In this document: in pieces, positions 8,572 to 17,263 of the stretch
Numbering within the stretch: position 1 is the stretch's first letter
How the letters are laid out: every line of letters begins with the position of its first letter
Assembly: GCA_934772525.1 (NCBI GenBank)
Contig: CAKVMI010000007.1
Location: 1-25,597, forward strand
Direction: 5' to 3'
DNA length: 25,597 bases
Source: an uncultured Clostridia bacterium
GTDB lineage: Bacteria; Bacillota; Clostridia; Christensenellales; UBA1242
The notes under the pieces: model-generated
The model's database searches: none
Told to the model about the DNA's origin: nothing
What the model saw: only the letters and a program-made list of their open reading frames with translations
Position numbers and translations under genes: made by a program

Positions 8572-9276
8572 ATGAAGGTTTTTGCATTGTCTGACTTACA
8601 TTTATCATTTCAAACTGACAAGCCAATGAATGTATTTGGCGAGAAGTGGGATAATTACGAAGACCGCATAAAGCAAAATTGGAATTTGAAGGTTTGTGCA
8701 GATGATATTGTAATTGTTGCTGGCGACATTAGTTGGGCTATGAATATTTCAGAAACCCAAAAAGATTTTGAATATATTGAGTCTCTTGCAGGTAAAAAAG
8801 TAATGGTGCGTGGTAACCATGATTATTGGTGGAAAGCGATTTCTACTGTAAGAGAAACCGTTCCGAATTCTATTTATGCAATACAAAATGACGCTTTAAA
8901 GCTTGGAAACTTTATCTTTTGTGGGACAAGGGGATGGTTGGTTCCAGAACGAGGTAAAGAATTAAGTGCAGAAGATAAAAAGATTTATAATAGAGAATTA
9001 ATTCGGTTAGAAATGGCTTTAAGTCGCGCTACTGAACTCAAAACTGACGCCGATAAAATAATTTGCGTTTTGCATTTTCCTCCATTTAACTCAGAGTTAG
9101 AAGATAATGAATTTACAAGTCTTATTGAAAAGTATAATATTAAAATAGTTGTATATGGCCATCTACATGGAAAAACAAAATATCCTACAAATTTAATTGA
9201 AAAAAATGGTGTCAAATATTATTTGTCATCATGTGATAAAATAGGTTTTTCGCCAATTTTAATAGATGAAAATTAG
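8572..9276 (+). CDS. Calcineurin-like metallophosphoesterase (COG1768 type)
   Basis: A 234-residue metallophosphoesterase. All metal-binding blocks are visible: DLH (Asp8, His10), GDIS with Asp52, GNHD (Asn82, His83), the His168 block VLHFPPF, and GHLH (196-199). The protein is a predicted phosphohydrolase with a two-metal centre; its substrate is unknown and could be a phosphoprotein, nucleotide or other phosphodiester. There is no signal peptide, so it is cytoplasmic. It starts 3 nt after engB (GGAGC precedes the ATG) and is the last gene of the tig-clpPX transcription unit, followed by a terminator. It resembles the COG1768 proteins of Clostridia that I remember; I cannot confirm this without a search. 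Confidence 0.9.
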   Translation: MKVFALSDLHLSFQTDKPMNVFGEKWDNYEDRIKQNWNLKVCADDIVIVAGDISWAMNISETQKDFEYIESLAGKKVMVRGNHDYWWKAISTVRETVPNSIYAIQNDALKLGNFIFCGTRGWLVPERGKELSAEDKKIYNRELIRLEMALSRATELKTDADKIICVLHFPPFNSELEDNEFTSLIEKYNIKIVVYGHLHGKTKYPTNLIEKNGVKYYLSSCDKIGFSPILIDEN

Positions 9277-9320
9277 TAGAAATTTTAGTCAAAAATATTT
9301 GACAAACATAAAAATTTTTC

Positions 9321-9357
9321 AGAACTTCACAAACTTTTATATTGTGGAGTTCTTTTT
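9321..9357 (+). terminator. Terminator after the metallophosphoesterase gene
   Basis: A 12-bp stem (AGAACTTCACAA with TTGTGGAGTTCT, one G-U pair) with a 9-nt loop runs into a T tract. It separates the proteostasis unit from the dcw cluster. Confidence 0.88.
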
Positions 9358-9440
9358 ATTTATACAAAAAACTCAACAAACCCATTTAGTTACAACAAAA
9401 ATGGTTATAATTTAATAAAAAAATTTTTAAGAAATTTTCA

Positions 9441-9460
9441 AAAAGTGGTCAAAAGTGGTT
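9441..9460 (+). promoter_or_regulatory. Putative MraZ operator: two direct repeats
   Basis: Two copies of AAAAGTGGT at 9441-9449 and 9451-9459 have a 10-bp period, one helical turn. MraZ is known to bind tandem GTGG-containing repeats upstream of mraZ: TGGG-type boxes in E. coli and AAAGTG boxes in Mollicutes. The second copy abuts and partly overlaps the -35 box, which fits autorepression of the dcw cluster. Confidence 0.7.
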
Positions 9461-9487
9461 GGAATTAGGAATAAACTGGTGTATACT
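9459..9487 (+). promoter_or_regulatory. Promoter of the dcw cluster
   Basis: TTGGAA (9459-9464) and TATACT (9482-9487) are separated by 17 bp. The mraZ ATG lies at 9521 behind a very purine-rich GGGGGGAG ribosome binding site (9504-9511). Confidence 0.7.
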
Positions 9488-9520
9488 CTAATTAAGTTAA
9501 AAAGGGGGGAGTATACTAAA

Positions 9521-9949
9521 ATGCTATTTGGTACTTATTCTCATCAACTTGACCAAAAGAATAGATTTAGAATACCTTCAAAGTTTAAAGCCAATTTGGG
9601 TGAAAATTTAATTTTAACTAAGGGAAGTGGCAAATGTTTATATTTGTTTTCTGCTTCCGAAGTTGAAAATCAAATTATCAACAAAACGGCAAATGTTTCT
9701 CTTTTTGACGAAACTGCTCAAAAGAGTTTAAGGCTATTACTTTCATCTGCATTTGAATTAGAAATTGATAATCAAGGACGTGCGTTATTGCCTCAATCAT
9801 TAAAGGCGTATGCTGGCATTGATAAAAACATAGTTTCAATTGGTGTAGGTTCAAGAGTAGAAATTTGGGCTGAAGGTGAGTGGTTAAAATACTCAGAAGG
9901 TGCGGATATCGCTAAGGAATTATCAAGGCTTAAAGATTACGGAGTTTAG
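9521..9949 (+). CDS. mraZ: Transcriptional regulator MraZ
   Basis: A 142-residue AbrB/MazE-fold DNA-binding protein that oligomerises into a ring and controls the dcw cluster. It has the two tandem MraZ half-domains with their DXXXR motifs: DQKNR at residues 11-15 and DNQGR at 83-87. The start is ATG 9521, giving the canonical MLFGTYSHQLD opening behind GGGGGGAG. A longer frame from TTG 9455 would run through the promoter and is rejected. Two AAAAGTGGT repeats upstream are probable targets of the protein itself. It is followed 3 nt later by rsmH, its usual neighbour. Confidence 0.96.
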   Translation: MLFGTYSHQLDQKNRFRIPSKFKANLGENLILTKGSGKCLYLFSASEVENQIINKTANVSLFDETAQKSLRLLLSSAFELEIDNQGRALLPQSLKAYAGIDKNIVSIGVGSRVEIWAEGEWLKYSEGADIAKELSRLKDYGV

Positions 9950-9952
9950 TTT

Positions 9953-10876
9953 ATGGCAGAAGAATATCACAATCCCGTTTTAAAAGAAGAAGTAATAAAC
10001 GGTCTAAATTTAGAAGGTAAGCAATTATTCGTAGATGGTACACTTGGCGGTGCGGGACACACTTATGAGATATTAAATAGGTTTAATTCTTTAAAAGAAA
10101 TTGCGTTTGATAGGGATATTGAAGCAATCAATTATAGCAAAGATAGACTAAAAAATTATTTAGATCGAGTAGAATTGCTTCATTGTAATTTTAGAGAGAT
10201 AACCAATTATTTAAAACAAAAAAATTTAAAAGCAGATGGAATACTTTTGGACCTTGGAGTTTCATCACATCAAATAGATGATAGTGAGCGAGGGTTTAGT
10301 TTCAGATTTACAGGACCACTAGATATGCGTATGAATAGAGAGCAATCTTTATCGGCGTACGAAGTTGTAAATAATTATGATGAAACTAAACTTGCAAACA
10401 TAATTTACGAGTATGGTGAAGAAAGGCTAAGTCGACAAATTGCAAAAGCAATAGTAAACTCTAGACCACTTAAAACAACTGAAGAATTAAAAACGATTGT
10501 TGAATCGGTTGTTTCAAGATACAATAAAAGAGAAGTAAAGTCTAGTGTTCAAAGAGTGTTTCAAGCTATCCGAATTGAAGTTAATGGTGAAATAGAAGGT
10601 TTATATGACTTTATTTTGAGTCTTGCAGATGTTACCGCAGAAGGTGGCAGAATTGCAATAATTACCTTTCATTCATTAGAAGATAGGATAGTTAAAAGAG
10701 CATTTAATGAACTTTGTACAGGATGTGTATGCCCACCAAATCTTCCAATATGCGTGTGCGGACATAAGCCAGTAGCAAAGTTTGTAAATAAAAAACCAAT
10801 TACGGCAACAGAAGAAGAGTTAAAAGATAATACAAGAGCAAGCAGTGCAAAACTTAGAGTTATAGAAATACTTTAA
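9953..10876 (+). CDS. rsmH: 16S rRNA (cytosine-1402-N4)-methyltransferase
   Basis: A 307-residue SAM-dependent methyltransferase that modifies C1402 in the ribosomal P site of 16S rRNA. The SAM-binding loop VDGTLGGAGHT is at residues 27-37. Other family blocks are LLDLGVSSHQIDD, a GFSFR stretch with LDMRM, and ITFHSLEDRIVK. A cysteine-rich segment near the C-terminus (CTGCVCPP, then CVCG) is typical of the family. The length is normal. It starts 3 nt after mraZ; the mraZ-rsmH pair opens almost all dcw clusters. Confidence 0.96.
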   Translation: MAEEYHNPVLKEEVINGLNLEGKQLFVDGTLGGAGHTYEILNRFNSLKEIAFDRDIEAINYSKDRLKNYLDRVELLHCNFREITNYLKQKNLKADGILLDLGVSSHQIDDSERGFSFRFTGPLDMRMNREQSLSAYEVVNNYDETKLANIIYEYGEERLSRQIAKAIVNSRPLKTTEELKTIVESVVSRYNKREVKSSVQRVFQAIRIEVNGEIEGLYDFILSLADVTAEGGRIAIITFHSLEDRIVKRAFNELCTGCVCPPNLPICVCGHKPVAKFVNKKPITATEEELKDNTRASSAKLRVIEIL

Positions 10877-10890
10877 AGGAGGGGAAATGT

Positions 10891-11562
10891 ATGGTTACAT
10901 CATATGAAACAAGAACAAATCAAGAAAACCAAGTCGAAGATTCTTCGACATATTATGATGCGCCAAATATGACCACTAGGTATAACAGTCCAAGTTATAC
11001 TTCCGAAGATGAAGATGTTCAAGGTACAAGTGAAAGTGTTGTAGATGCTCCACAGTATGAAAGCGAGTCTGAGTACAAAGATAATGAAGGTGGCTTACAA
11101 GAAGAGTCTGAGTACACAATTGTAAAGACTTTTATGCCGAATGTAGAAGCTACAACCAATTTTGCTCCGCCGGTAATAGAACAAAAACCAAAAACAACTA
11201 CAAAATCTGTAATAAAGCTGAATGCACGAGGAAAAATATTTGCTTGTATGTATGGCTTAGTTGCTACACTGTTGGTTGCATTTTGTATATATAATGCAGT
11301 TAGCTTAGCAAATATAAATAAAAATTTAGAAATTAAAAATGCTGAATTAAATAGTATAAATAATACCGTTAATGAACTAAATGTAGAATTAAATTCAACC
11401 AAAAAGCCAAGCAGTTCAACAATACCTGAAGGCTATACAAAAGTTTCAGAAAGTAATACGGTTGTAACTCAAATAGATAAAAGACCAAGTTATGTACAAG
11501 TGGAAGAATCTAGCAACTGGTTTGATAGAATATGTGAATTTTTCTCTAATTTGTTTTCTTAA
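10891..11562 (+). CDS. FtsL-like cell division protein with a long cytoplasmic N-terminus
   Basis: A 223-residue single-pass membrane protein, assigned mainly by position between rsmH and the PBP gene, where ftsL normally lies. Residues 1-110 are low-complexity, rich in Ser, Thr, Glu, Asp and Tyr, and probably disordered. Residues 115-138 form a transmembrane helix preceded by basic residues, which implies that the N-terminus is inside. Residues 139-170 are a short predicted coiled coil, the typical FtsL shape. A 50-residue tail ends in a Phe/Trp-containing amphipathic stretch. Usual FtsL proteins have a cytoplasmic part of only 20-50 residues. FtsL joins DivIC and FtsQ/DivIB to activate FtsW and its PBP. 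AAAGGAGG lies 8 nt upstream; a nearby ATG at 10887 opens only a short out-of-frame ORF. Confidence 0.7.
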   Translation: MVTSYETRTNQENQVEDSSTYYDAPNMTTRYNSPSYTSEDEDVQGTSESVVDAPQYESESEYKDNEGGLQEESEYTIVKTFMPNVEATTNFAPPVIEQKPKTTTKSVIKLNARGKIFACMYGLVATLLVAFCIYNAVSLANINKNLEIKNAELNSINNTVNELNVELNSTKKPSSSTIPEGYTKVSESNTVVTQIDKRPSYVQVEESSNWFDRICEFFSNLFS

Positions 11563-11575
11563 AGGTCTAAAAACG

Positions 11576-11609
11576 AACTCTCCTAATACAATTAATTAGG
11601 AGAGTTTTT
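11576..11609 (+). promoter_or_regulatory. Terminator-like hairpin that covers the PBP ribosome binding site
   Basis: A perfect 12-bp stem (11576-11587 with 11595-11606) has a 7-nt loop and is followed by T's up to 11609. The 3' arm contains AGGAG (11598-11602), the only Shine-Dalgarno sequence for the ATG at 11610. The element could act as an intrinsic terminator, as a translational lock, or both. Confidence 0.75.
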
Positions 11610-13490
11610 ATGTATACAAATGTTTCTCTAAAACGAAGAATTTTAATTTTTGCTGTTGTTGTATGCTTTGTTGCAACACTGCTTGTTGGTAGATTGTATT
11701 ATGTACAAATTTACAGCAGTAAGGACTTAAAAACTAAGGCACTTGATCAGTGGCTTAGAGATATTCCTGTATCTGCAAAAAGGGGAAGTATAAAAGACCG
11801 AAATGGCGTAGATATTGTAACTAGTGTTACGGCGTTTGATATTTATGTTCGTCAAGCGTTGGTTGAGAATGCAGAAAAAGAAGCAAGAATTTATGCAGAT
11901 ACTTTAAATTTATCTTATGACGAAGTGTATAATAAAGTAACCGATTATAAAATTAGTGAGAATTTGCTTATAAAGAATGCAAGCAAAAATCAAATTGATG
12001 AACTACTTAAAAAGGGCGTAAATTCGTTTGTTGCTAGCGAGAGTTTTGTAAGAAATTATAACTATGATAGTTTGTTATCTCAAATAATAGGAATAACAAG
12101 TACAGATGGCGAAGGACTCTCTGGACTTGAATACTACTATAACCAATATTTAAGCGGAGTAAAGGGACTTAGTATGGTTGATAGCGATGCAAGAGGTAAA
12201 GAACTCGAAAATGCAAATTCGTATTACGTTCCTAGCATTGATGGTATGAATATTACTACGACCATAGATATAAAAATACAAGCAGAAGTTGAAAAGATTA
12301 TGGCAAATGCAAAATCTTCAACGGGAGCCAAAAGTGTTTCAAGTTTAGTTATGAATCCAAAATCTGGCGAGATTTTGTCAATTTGCTCGCTTCCAAGTTT
12401 TAATCTGAATGAAATTCCAAGGGATGATTTGGAAACATTAAATAAGTTAAATAGAAGCTTCTTAATTAATGACACATATGAGCCGGGTTCAACATTTAAA
12501 ACTATTGTAGCAGTTATTGCGTTAGACTTAGGCGTTGCAACCATTAATACTCCGTATTATTGTCCGGGGTATAGAATAGTTGATGGCGTTAGAACTAATT
12601 GCCATAAAAAGACAGGGCATGGACCACAAACTTTAACGACAGGTTTTGTAAATAGTTGCAACTGTGTATTTATGCAAGTAGTTAGTGATATTGGTGTTGA
12701 AAGATTTTATGAATATGTAAAGAAGTTTCATTTCGATGAACTACTAGGTGTAGATTATACAGGTGAAGCAACGGCTATTATAATTGATAAAAACTTAGCA
12801 AAAACAAACGATTTTTTGCGTATGGGGTTTGGACAAAGTATAGCAATATCTGGTCTTCAACTTGCAAGCGCAATATCTGCTATTTGTACAAATGGGTATA
12901 TTGTAAAACCACATTTTGTGAAAAATATTATGGATAATGATGGAAATATAGTTTATGAAAATAAACCTACAAAACTAAATAGAGTTGTAAAAGAATCAAT
13001 TATAAAAGATATGCAATATATGATGGCGCAAGTTGTATTAAAGGGTGGCGGAAAGGCTTCAAGTGTAGAAGGCCATACCGTTGGTGGTAAAACTGGAACA
13101 GCACAAAAATACGAAAACGGAAAAATATCTACGGGTAATTATATTGGTTCATATATTTGTGCATCTCCTATAGAAGATCCAGAATATATAGTTTTGGTAG
13201 TAATTGATGAACCAAGGTCAAGTATATATGGAAATATTGTTGCAACTCCAGTAGCGGGCGAAATATTACGAGCAATTTATGGGATAACAGATAAAAGCAC
13301 TGCAAACATAGAAGATATGATAGAAGTGCCAAATTTAATTGGTCAGACCTTAACCGAAGCGGGTTCTATGCTTGTAAGTTTGGGTTTATATTATGTTACC
13401 GAAGGCAATGGCGAAGTGGTGTCATATCAATCAATAAAGGATGGCACGAAGGTAGAGAAGGGATCGTCAATAATGATTAGATTTGAATAA
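11610..13490 (+). CDS. Class B penicillin-binding protein, SpoVD/FtsI type, with one PASTA domain
   Basis: A 626-residue D,D-transpeptidase that cross-links septal or spore peptidoglycan outside the membrane. It has an N-terminal transmembrane anchor (about 9-30), a PBP-dimer (pedestal) domain (about 50-205), a transpeptidase domain (about 240-555) and one C-terminal PASTA domain (about 570-626). The active-site motifs are intact: STFK (294-297, nucleophile Ser294), SCN (349-351) and KTG (494-496). CPGYRIVDG and the following Cys-His segment are typical of the SpoVD/FtsI group. It is the probable partner of FtsW encoded downstream. Whether it serves vegetative division or sporulation cannot be decided: no second PBP copy, such as a pbpB/spoVD pair, is seen. 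Its ribosome binding site lies within a strong hairpin. Confidence 0.93.
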   Translation: MYTNVSLKRRILIFAVVVCFVATLLVGRLYYVQIYSSKDLKTKALDQWLRDIPVSAKRGSIKDRNGVDIVTSVTAFDIYVRQALVENAEKEARIYADTLNLSYDEVYNKVTDYKISENLLIKNASKNQIDELLKKGVNSFVASESFVRNYNYDSLLSQIIGITSTDGEGLSGLEYYYNQYLSGVKGLSMVDSDARGKELENANSYYVPSIDGMNITTTIDIKIQAEVEKIMANAKSSTGAKSVSSLVMNPKSGEILSICSLPSFNLNEIPRDDLETLNKLNRSFLINDTYEPGSTFKTIVAVIALDLGVATINTPYYCPGYRIVDGVRTNCHKKTGHGPQTLTTGFVNSCNCVFMQVVSDIGVERFYEYVKKFHFDELLGVDYTGEATAIIIDKNLAKTNDFLRMGFGQSIAISGLQLASAISAICTNGYIVKPHFVKNIMDNDGNIVYENKPTKLNRVVKESIIKDMQYMMAQVVLKGGGKASSVEGHTVGGKTGTAQKYENGKISTGNYIGSYICASPIEDPEYIVLVVIDEPRSSIYGNIVATPVAGEILRAIYGITDKSTANIEDMIEVPNLIGQTLTEAGSMLVSLGLYYVTEGNGEVVSYQSIKDGTKVEKGSSIMIRFE

Positions 13491-13504
13491 GGGGGGAAAA
13501 GTAA

Positions 13505-14971
13505 ATGCAATTAACACAAGTTGTAAAGGGAATAAAATGCGAGATAAAGGGTAAAGAAAAAGATATTTTGACTATAGAGCATGACAGCAAAAATGTAAAC
13601 AAAGGTGCACTTTTTGTATGTCTTTCGGGAAGAACAACATCGGGCGAATTGTATGTTGCAGAAGCCATTCAAAATGGTGCTGTTGCTATTATGGTAGATA
13701 AAAATTGCAGTAAGCAATTAATTAAAGAGCATGTAGACAAATGTACATTCATAATTGTAAATACTCCTATACGAGAAAGTTTTGCACTTGCTTGTAAAAA
13801 CTTATATTATGCAAATCGAACCATTCCGAAAATAATAGGTGTAACTGGTACTAATGGCAAAACAACTATTTCATTTATGATTGCTAACGGGTTAAGAGTT
13901 GCCGGGTATTCAGTCGGTATAATTGGAACAAGTGGCATTTTTGTAAATGGCGAACAAATAAGAGGTGAAGGTCTAACGACTCCAGATCCAGCAGAGTTGT
14001 ATCAAACGCTAGCGTTCTTTGATGATATATTTGTAGATTACGTTGTAATGGAAGTATCGGCGCATGCATTATATTTAGATAAACTTTGTGGGTTAAATTT
14101 CGAATATGGTATATTTACAAATTTAACGGAAGACCATCTCGATTATTTTGTTGATATGGAAAATTATGGCAAGGCAAAAGCAAAATTTTTTAGTATGGTA
14201 GATAAAGCAATTTTTAATATAGATGATGAATTTGGTACAAAACTATATGACCAGTTTGTGGGTTATAAAAAATCAGTTTCGCTTTACTCGGGTGATTACA
14301 TATACGAGAATAAAAATAATAAAACAATAATACATTACGAGAATAAAAAGATTATGTTGCAAAGCTACTTAAAAGGTGTTTATAATTCCACGAATACTAC
14401 AGAAGCATTTGCCGTTTTAACAGAAATTATAAAAGACAATAAAAAAATAAAATTAGCGTTTAAAAATTTACAGAAAATTGATGGGAGATATAATGAGTTT
14501 GTTTCCAAAAATCATGGATTAGTGATTTTAGATTTTGCTCATACTCCAGACGGATTAGAGAAGATTTTAACCAGTGCAAGAACGCTTGTTAAAGGCAATG
14601 GAGTGTTATTCTCTGTGTTTGGTTGTGGTGGAAATAGAGATAAAGAAAAACGCCACATAATGGGCGAAGTCGCAGGTAGGCTTGCAGATTATACCTTTAT
14701 ATCAATAGACAACCCAAGATTTGAAGATGAAAAAATAGTAATGGCAGATGTTGAAAGTGGTATAAAAAAACTGACTAACAATTATACTATAGTAATGCCA
14801 CGTAGTGTTGCTATTTTAAAAGCATATTTATCTAGCAGTAAAAATGATGTCATTGTAGTTTCTGGTAAGGGAACGGAGCCTTACTATGAAGTTATGGGCG
14901 AAAAAAGATTGTATAGAGAAGATTTGGTTATAAAGTCGATTATTGATAAATTTGACCGTAAGGGGAACTAA
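13505..14971 (+). CDS. murE: UDP-MurNAc-L-Ala-D-Glu:meso-diaminopimelate ligase
   Basis: A 488-residue Mur ligase that adds the third amino acid of the peptidoglycan stem. The ATP-binding loop GVTGTNGKTT is at 112-121, the central-domain motifs TNLTEDHLDY and YGKAKAKFF (carbamylated-lysine region, about 221-229) are present, and DFAHTPDGLE lies at 343-352. DNPR at 402-405 is the signature for meso-diaminopimelate, as opposed to lysine, so the organism should have a DAP-type wall. AAGGGGGGA lies upstream of the ATG. The next gene in most clusters, murF, is absent; mraY starts 3 nt after the stop codon. Confidence 0.96.
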   Translation: MQLTQVVKGIKCEIKGKEKDILTIEHDSKNVNKGALFVCLSGRTTSGELYVAEAIQNGAVAIMVDKNCSKQLIKEHVDKCTFIIVNTPIRESFALACKNLYYANRTIPKIIGVTGTNGKTTISFMIANGLRVAGYSVGIIGTSGIFVNGEQIRGEGLTTPDPAELYQTLAFFDDIFVDYVVMEVSAHALYLDKLCGLNFEYGIFTNLTEDHLDYFVDMENYGKAKAKFFSMVDKAIFNIDDEFGTKLYDQFVGYKKSVSLYSGDYIYENKNNKTIIHYENKKIMLQSYLKGVYNSTNTTEAFAVLTEIIKDNKKIKLAFKNLQKIDGRYNEFVSKNHGLVILDFAHTPDGLEKILTSARTLVKGNGVLFSVFGCGGNRDKEKRHIMGEVAGRLADYTFISIDNPRFEDEKIVMADVESGIKKLTNNYTIVMPRSVAILKAYLSSSKNDVIVVSGKGTEPYYEVMGEKRLYREDLVIKSIIDKFDRKGN

Positions 14972-14974
14972 TTA

Positions 14975-15964
14975 GTGTTACAAATATTATTTGACTTTCT
15001 ATTTGCATTTTTGCTTTCGTTTGTTGTAGCGATTCCAGTTTACCGATTTTTATGCAAATTGAAGTTCGGTCAGCCAATATTAGAGTATGTAGATAAGCAT
15101 TCATCCAAACAAGGAACTCCTACAATGGGTGGTATAATTTTTTTGATATCATTCATTTTAACCAGTGTATTTTTTATATGGGGATATGTAAAAGTAGTCT
15201 ATGTATGTGTCCTTTTTGTATTTTTAAATTCGCTAATTGGAATGTATGACGACTATTTAAAAATTAAAGGCAAGAAAAATTTAGGACTAAAACCATGGCA
15301 AAAGTTGGTATTTCAATTTTGTGTTTCGGCACTTTATGGTATATTTTTATACCTAAACAAGTTAACTTTTTTGGTGGTTCCTATCTCTCATTATGTCATA
15401 AATTTAGACTTTTGGGTAATTCCTATCACAATATTTTTGTCTATTTTTTATATTAATTCTGTTAACCTTACAGACGGGTTAGACGGACTTGTGAGTTTAA
15501 TCACATTGATGGTTACATGTTCAATTATGGCAATTTTAGGCTTAATTTTAAATGATACACTTTTAAAAATTACAAATATTGAAAATTTCGGCACCAATTT
15601 TGTGCTTTTGGTTGCAATTTTTTCTGGGGCTATTTTAGGGTTTGTTTTTTACAATTGTTACCCTGCAAAAATGTTTATGGGTGATACTGGTTCACTCTCT
15701 ATTGGGGCGTTACTTATTGGTGTTTCGCTTGCAACGGGTACCGCTATTTACATAATCATTTTTGGTGTTATGTTTATGGTTTCTAGTGTGTCGGTTATAT
15801 TGCAAGTGGCATATTATAAATTAACAAAGAAGCGAATATTTTTAATGGCACCAATTCATCATCATTTTGAATTGAAGGGTGTGCATGAAAATAGGATCAC
15901 AGTTTCGTATGCACTAATTACAATATTTGTATCTTTGTTAATTTTGATTTTAGAGTTGATTTAG
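14975..15964 (+). CDS. mraY: Phospho-N-acetylmuramoyl-pentapeptide transferase
   Basis: A 329-residue polytopic membrane enzyme, about ten segments, that joins phospho-MurNAc-pentapeptide to undecaprenyl phosphate to make lipid I on the inner face of the membrane. Key motifs are GTPTMGG (47-53), DDYLK (92-96, the Asp pair of the active site), NLTDGLDGL (164-172), FMGDTGS (234-240) and HHHFE (295-299). The start is GTG at 14975 with AAGGGG about 8 nt upstream; no ATG gives a full-length protein. It is packed between murE and murD with gaps of 3 and 1 nt. Confidence 0.96.
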   Translation: MLQILFDFLFAFLLSFVVAIPVYRFLCKLKFGQPILEYVDKHSSKQGTPTMGGIIFLISFILTSVFFIWGYVKVVYVCVLFVFLNSLIGMYDDYLKIKGKKNLGLKPWQKLVFQFCVSALYGIFLYLNKLTFLVVPISHYVINLDFWVIPITIFLSIFYINSVNLTDGLDGLVSLITLMVTCSIMAILGLILNDTLLKITNIENFGTNFVLLVAIFSGAILGFVFYNCYPAKMFMGDTGSLSIGALLIGVSLATGTAIYIIIFGVMFMVSSVSVILQVAYYKLTKKRIFLMAPIHHHFELKGVHENRITVSYALITIFVSLLILILELI

Positions 15965-15965
15965 T

Positions 15966-17234
15966 ATGAAAAAAATCTTAATAGTGGGAATGGGAAGTAG
16001 CGGTATTGCAGTTTACCATAACGCAATGCAAAATGGATTACTTCCCATTTTTTTAGATGATGAAAAATTAGGAGCGGTAAACATTGAGCCAATTATTCCA
16101 CAAATTGATACAATAGTTGTTTCACCCGCAATAAAACCAAATCATTATATATTTGGTTTAGCAAAAAAATATAATATTCCTTTAATTGGAGAAATTGAAT
16201 ACGCATACATTAATGGGTTAAATAAAAAAGACATAATAGGTGTAACTGGAACAAATGGAAAAACAACCGTTTGTACAATGCTAAAATGTGTGCTACAAGA
16301 AGATTCTTTACTTGCAGGAAACATTGGACTACCCGCAACGAAAGTTATTGATGAACCGCAAGATAAATGCATTTTGGAGTTGTCTAGTTTTCAGTTAATG
16401 ACTATTAATAAATTTAGACCAAGGGTAGCTTGTATTTTAAATATAGAGTCTGACCACATAGATTATCATGGAAGTATAGAAGAATATATAAGGTGTAAAT
16501 TGAAAATTACTCAAAATTTAAAAGATGACGATTTTTTAATTATAAATCAAGATGACGATAATTTAAAAAACATTAAAACAAATGCACAAAAATTATCTTT
16601 TAGCGTTCTAGACAGAAATGCAGATTGTTATTTTGATAGCAGTAGCATTTTTGTAAAATGCAATGGCAAATTAAAGAAAATAGATATAAATATATTTGGC
16701 GATATATTGTTACATAATGTAAAAAACATTATGGCCGTGCTCCTTGTTTGCGTGGCACTAAATTTTGATTTAGATACAGCAATTAATAGGTTATTAGATT
16801 ATAAATATGCTCCATATAGGATGCAATATGTGGGGCAAATTATGGGTAAAAAAGTTTATAACGACTCAAAGTCTACCAACGTAGCATCTACAATTTCTGC
16901 TCTAAAAAGTTTGAGTAATGAGAAAAATATTTGCTTAATACTTGGCGGAAGATATAAAAAAGAATCATTTAAAAAGATATTTACTGATTTTAATAATATT
17001 GGTAAAGTAATAATTTATGGCGAAAGCAAAAACGAAATTTATAATGACGCAATAAGTGTTGGTTTTATAAATCTTGTAAAGTTAAATAATTTTGAAGATG
17101 TTGTTATGACTGCAATTGGTCAAGAAGCAAGTTGTGTATTATTTTCTCCAGCGTGTGCAAGTTTTGATATGTTTTCATCGTACTTAAATAGGGGGGAAGT
17201 TTTTGATAGCATTGTAAATGCAATCAATACATAA
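15966..17234 (+). CDS. murD: UDP-N-acetylmuramoylalanine:D-glutamate ligase
   Basis: A 422-residue Mur ligase, slightly short for MurD (usually 440-460), that adds D-Glu to UDP-MurNAc-L-Ala in the cytoplasm. The N-terminal Rossmann-like start ILIVGMGSSGIA fits MurD. The ATP loop GVTGTNGKTT is at 92-101. ELSSFQL, SDHIDYHGS and YNDSKSTN follow in order. The C-terminal SPACASFDMF block followed by RG is diagnostic of MurD. It begins 1 nt after mraY with no strong Shine-Dalgarno, so translational coupling is likely. Confidence 0.95.
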   Translation: MKKILIVGMGSSGIAVYHNAMQNGLLPIFLDDEKLGAVNIEPIIPQIDTIVVSPAIKPNHYIFGLAKKYNIPLIGEIEYAYINGLNKKDIIGVTGTNGKTTVCTMLKCVLQEDSLLAGNIGLPATKVIDEPQDKCILELSSFQLMTINKFRPRVACILNIESDHIDYHGSIEEYIRCKLKITQNLKDDDFLIINQDDDNLKNIKTNAQKLSFSVLDRNADCYFDSSSIFVKCNGKLKKIDINIFGDILLHNVKNIMAVLLVCVALNFDLDTAINRLLDYKYAPYRMQYVGQIMGKKVYNDSKSTNVASTISALKSLSNEKNICLILGGRYKKESFKKIFTDFNNIGKVIIYGESKNEIYNDAISVGFINLVKLNNFEDVVMTAIGQEASCVLFSPACASFDMFSSYLNRGEVFDSIVNAINT

Positions 17235-17263
17235 TAACGAAAAATTAGTCATATGATTAATTG

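Noticed and set aside
9455..9520. An upstream TTG start that extends mraZ by 22 residues
   Set aside because: The extension runs through the promoter and operator repeats; ATG 9521 has GGGGGGAG and gives the canonical MraZ N-terminus.
11019..11402. A 127-codon minus-strand ORF opposite the FtsL-like gene
   Set aside because: It has no ribosome binding site or promoter, and the plus-strand gene has a strong site, correct dcw position and a transmembrane-plus-coiled-coil layout.
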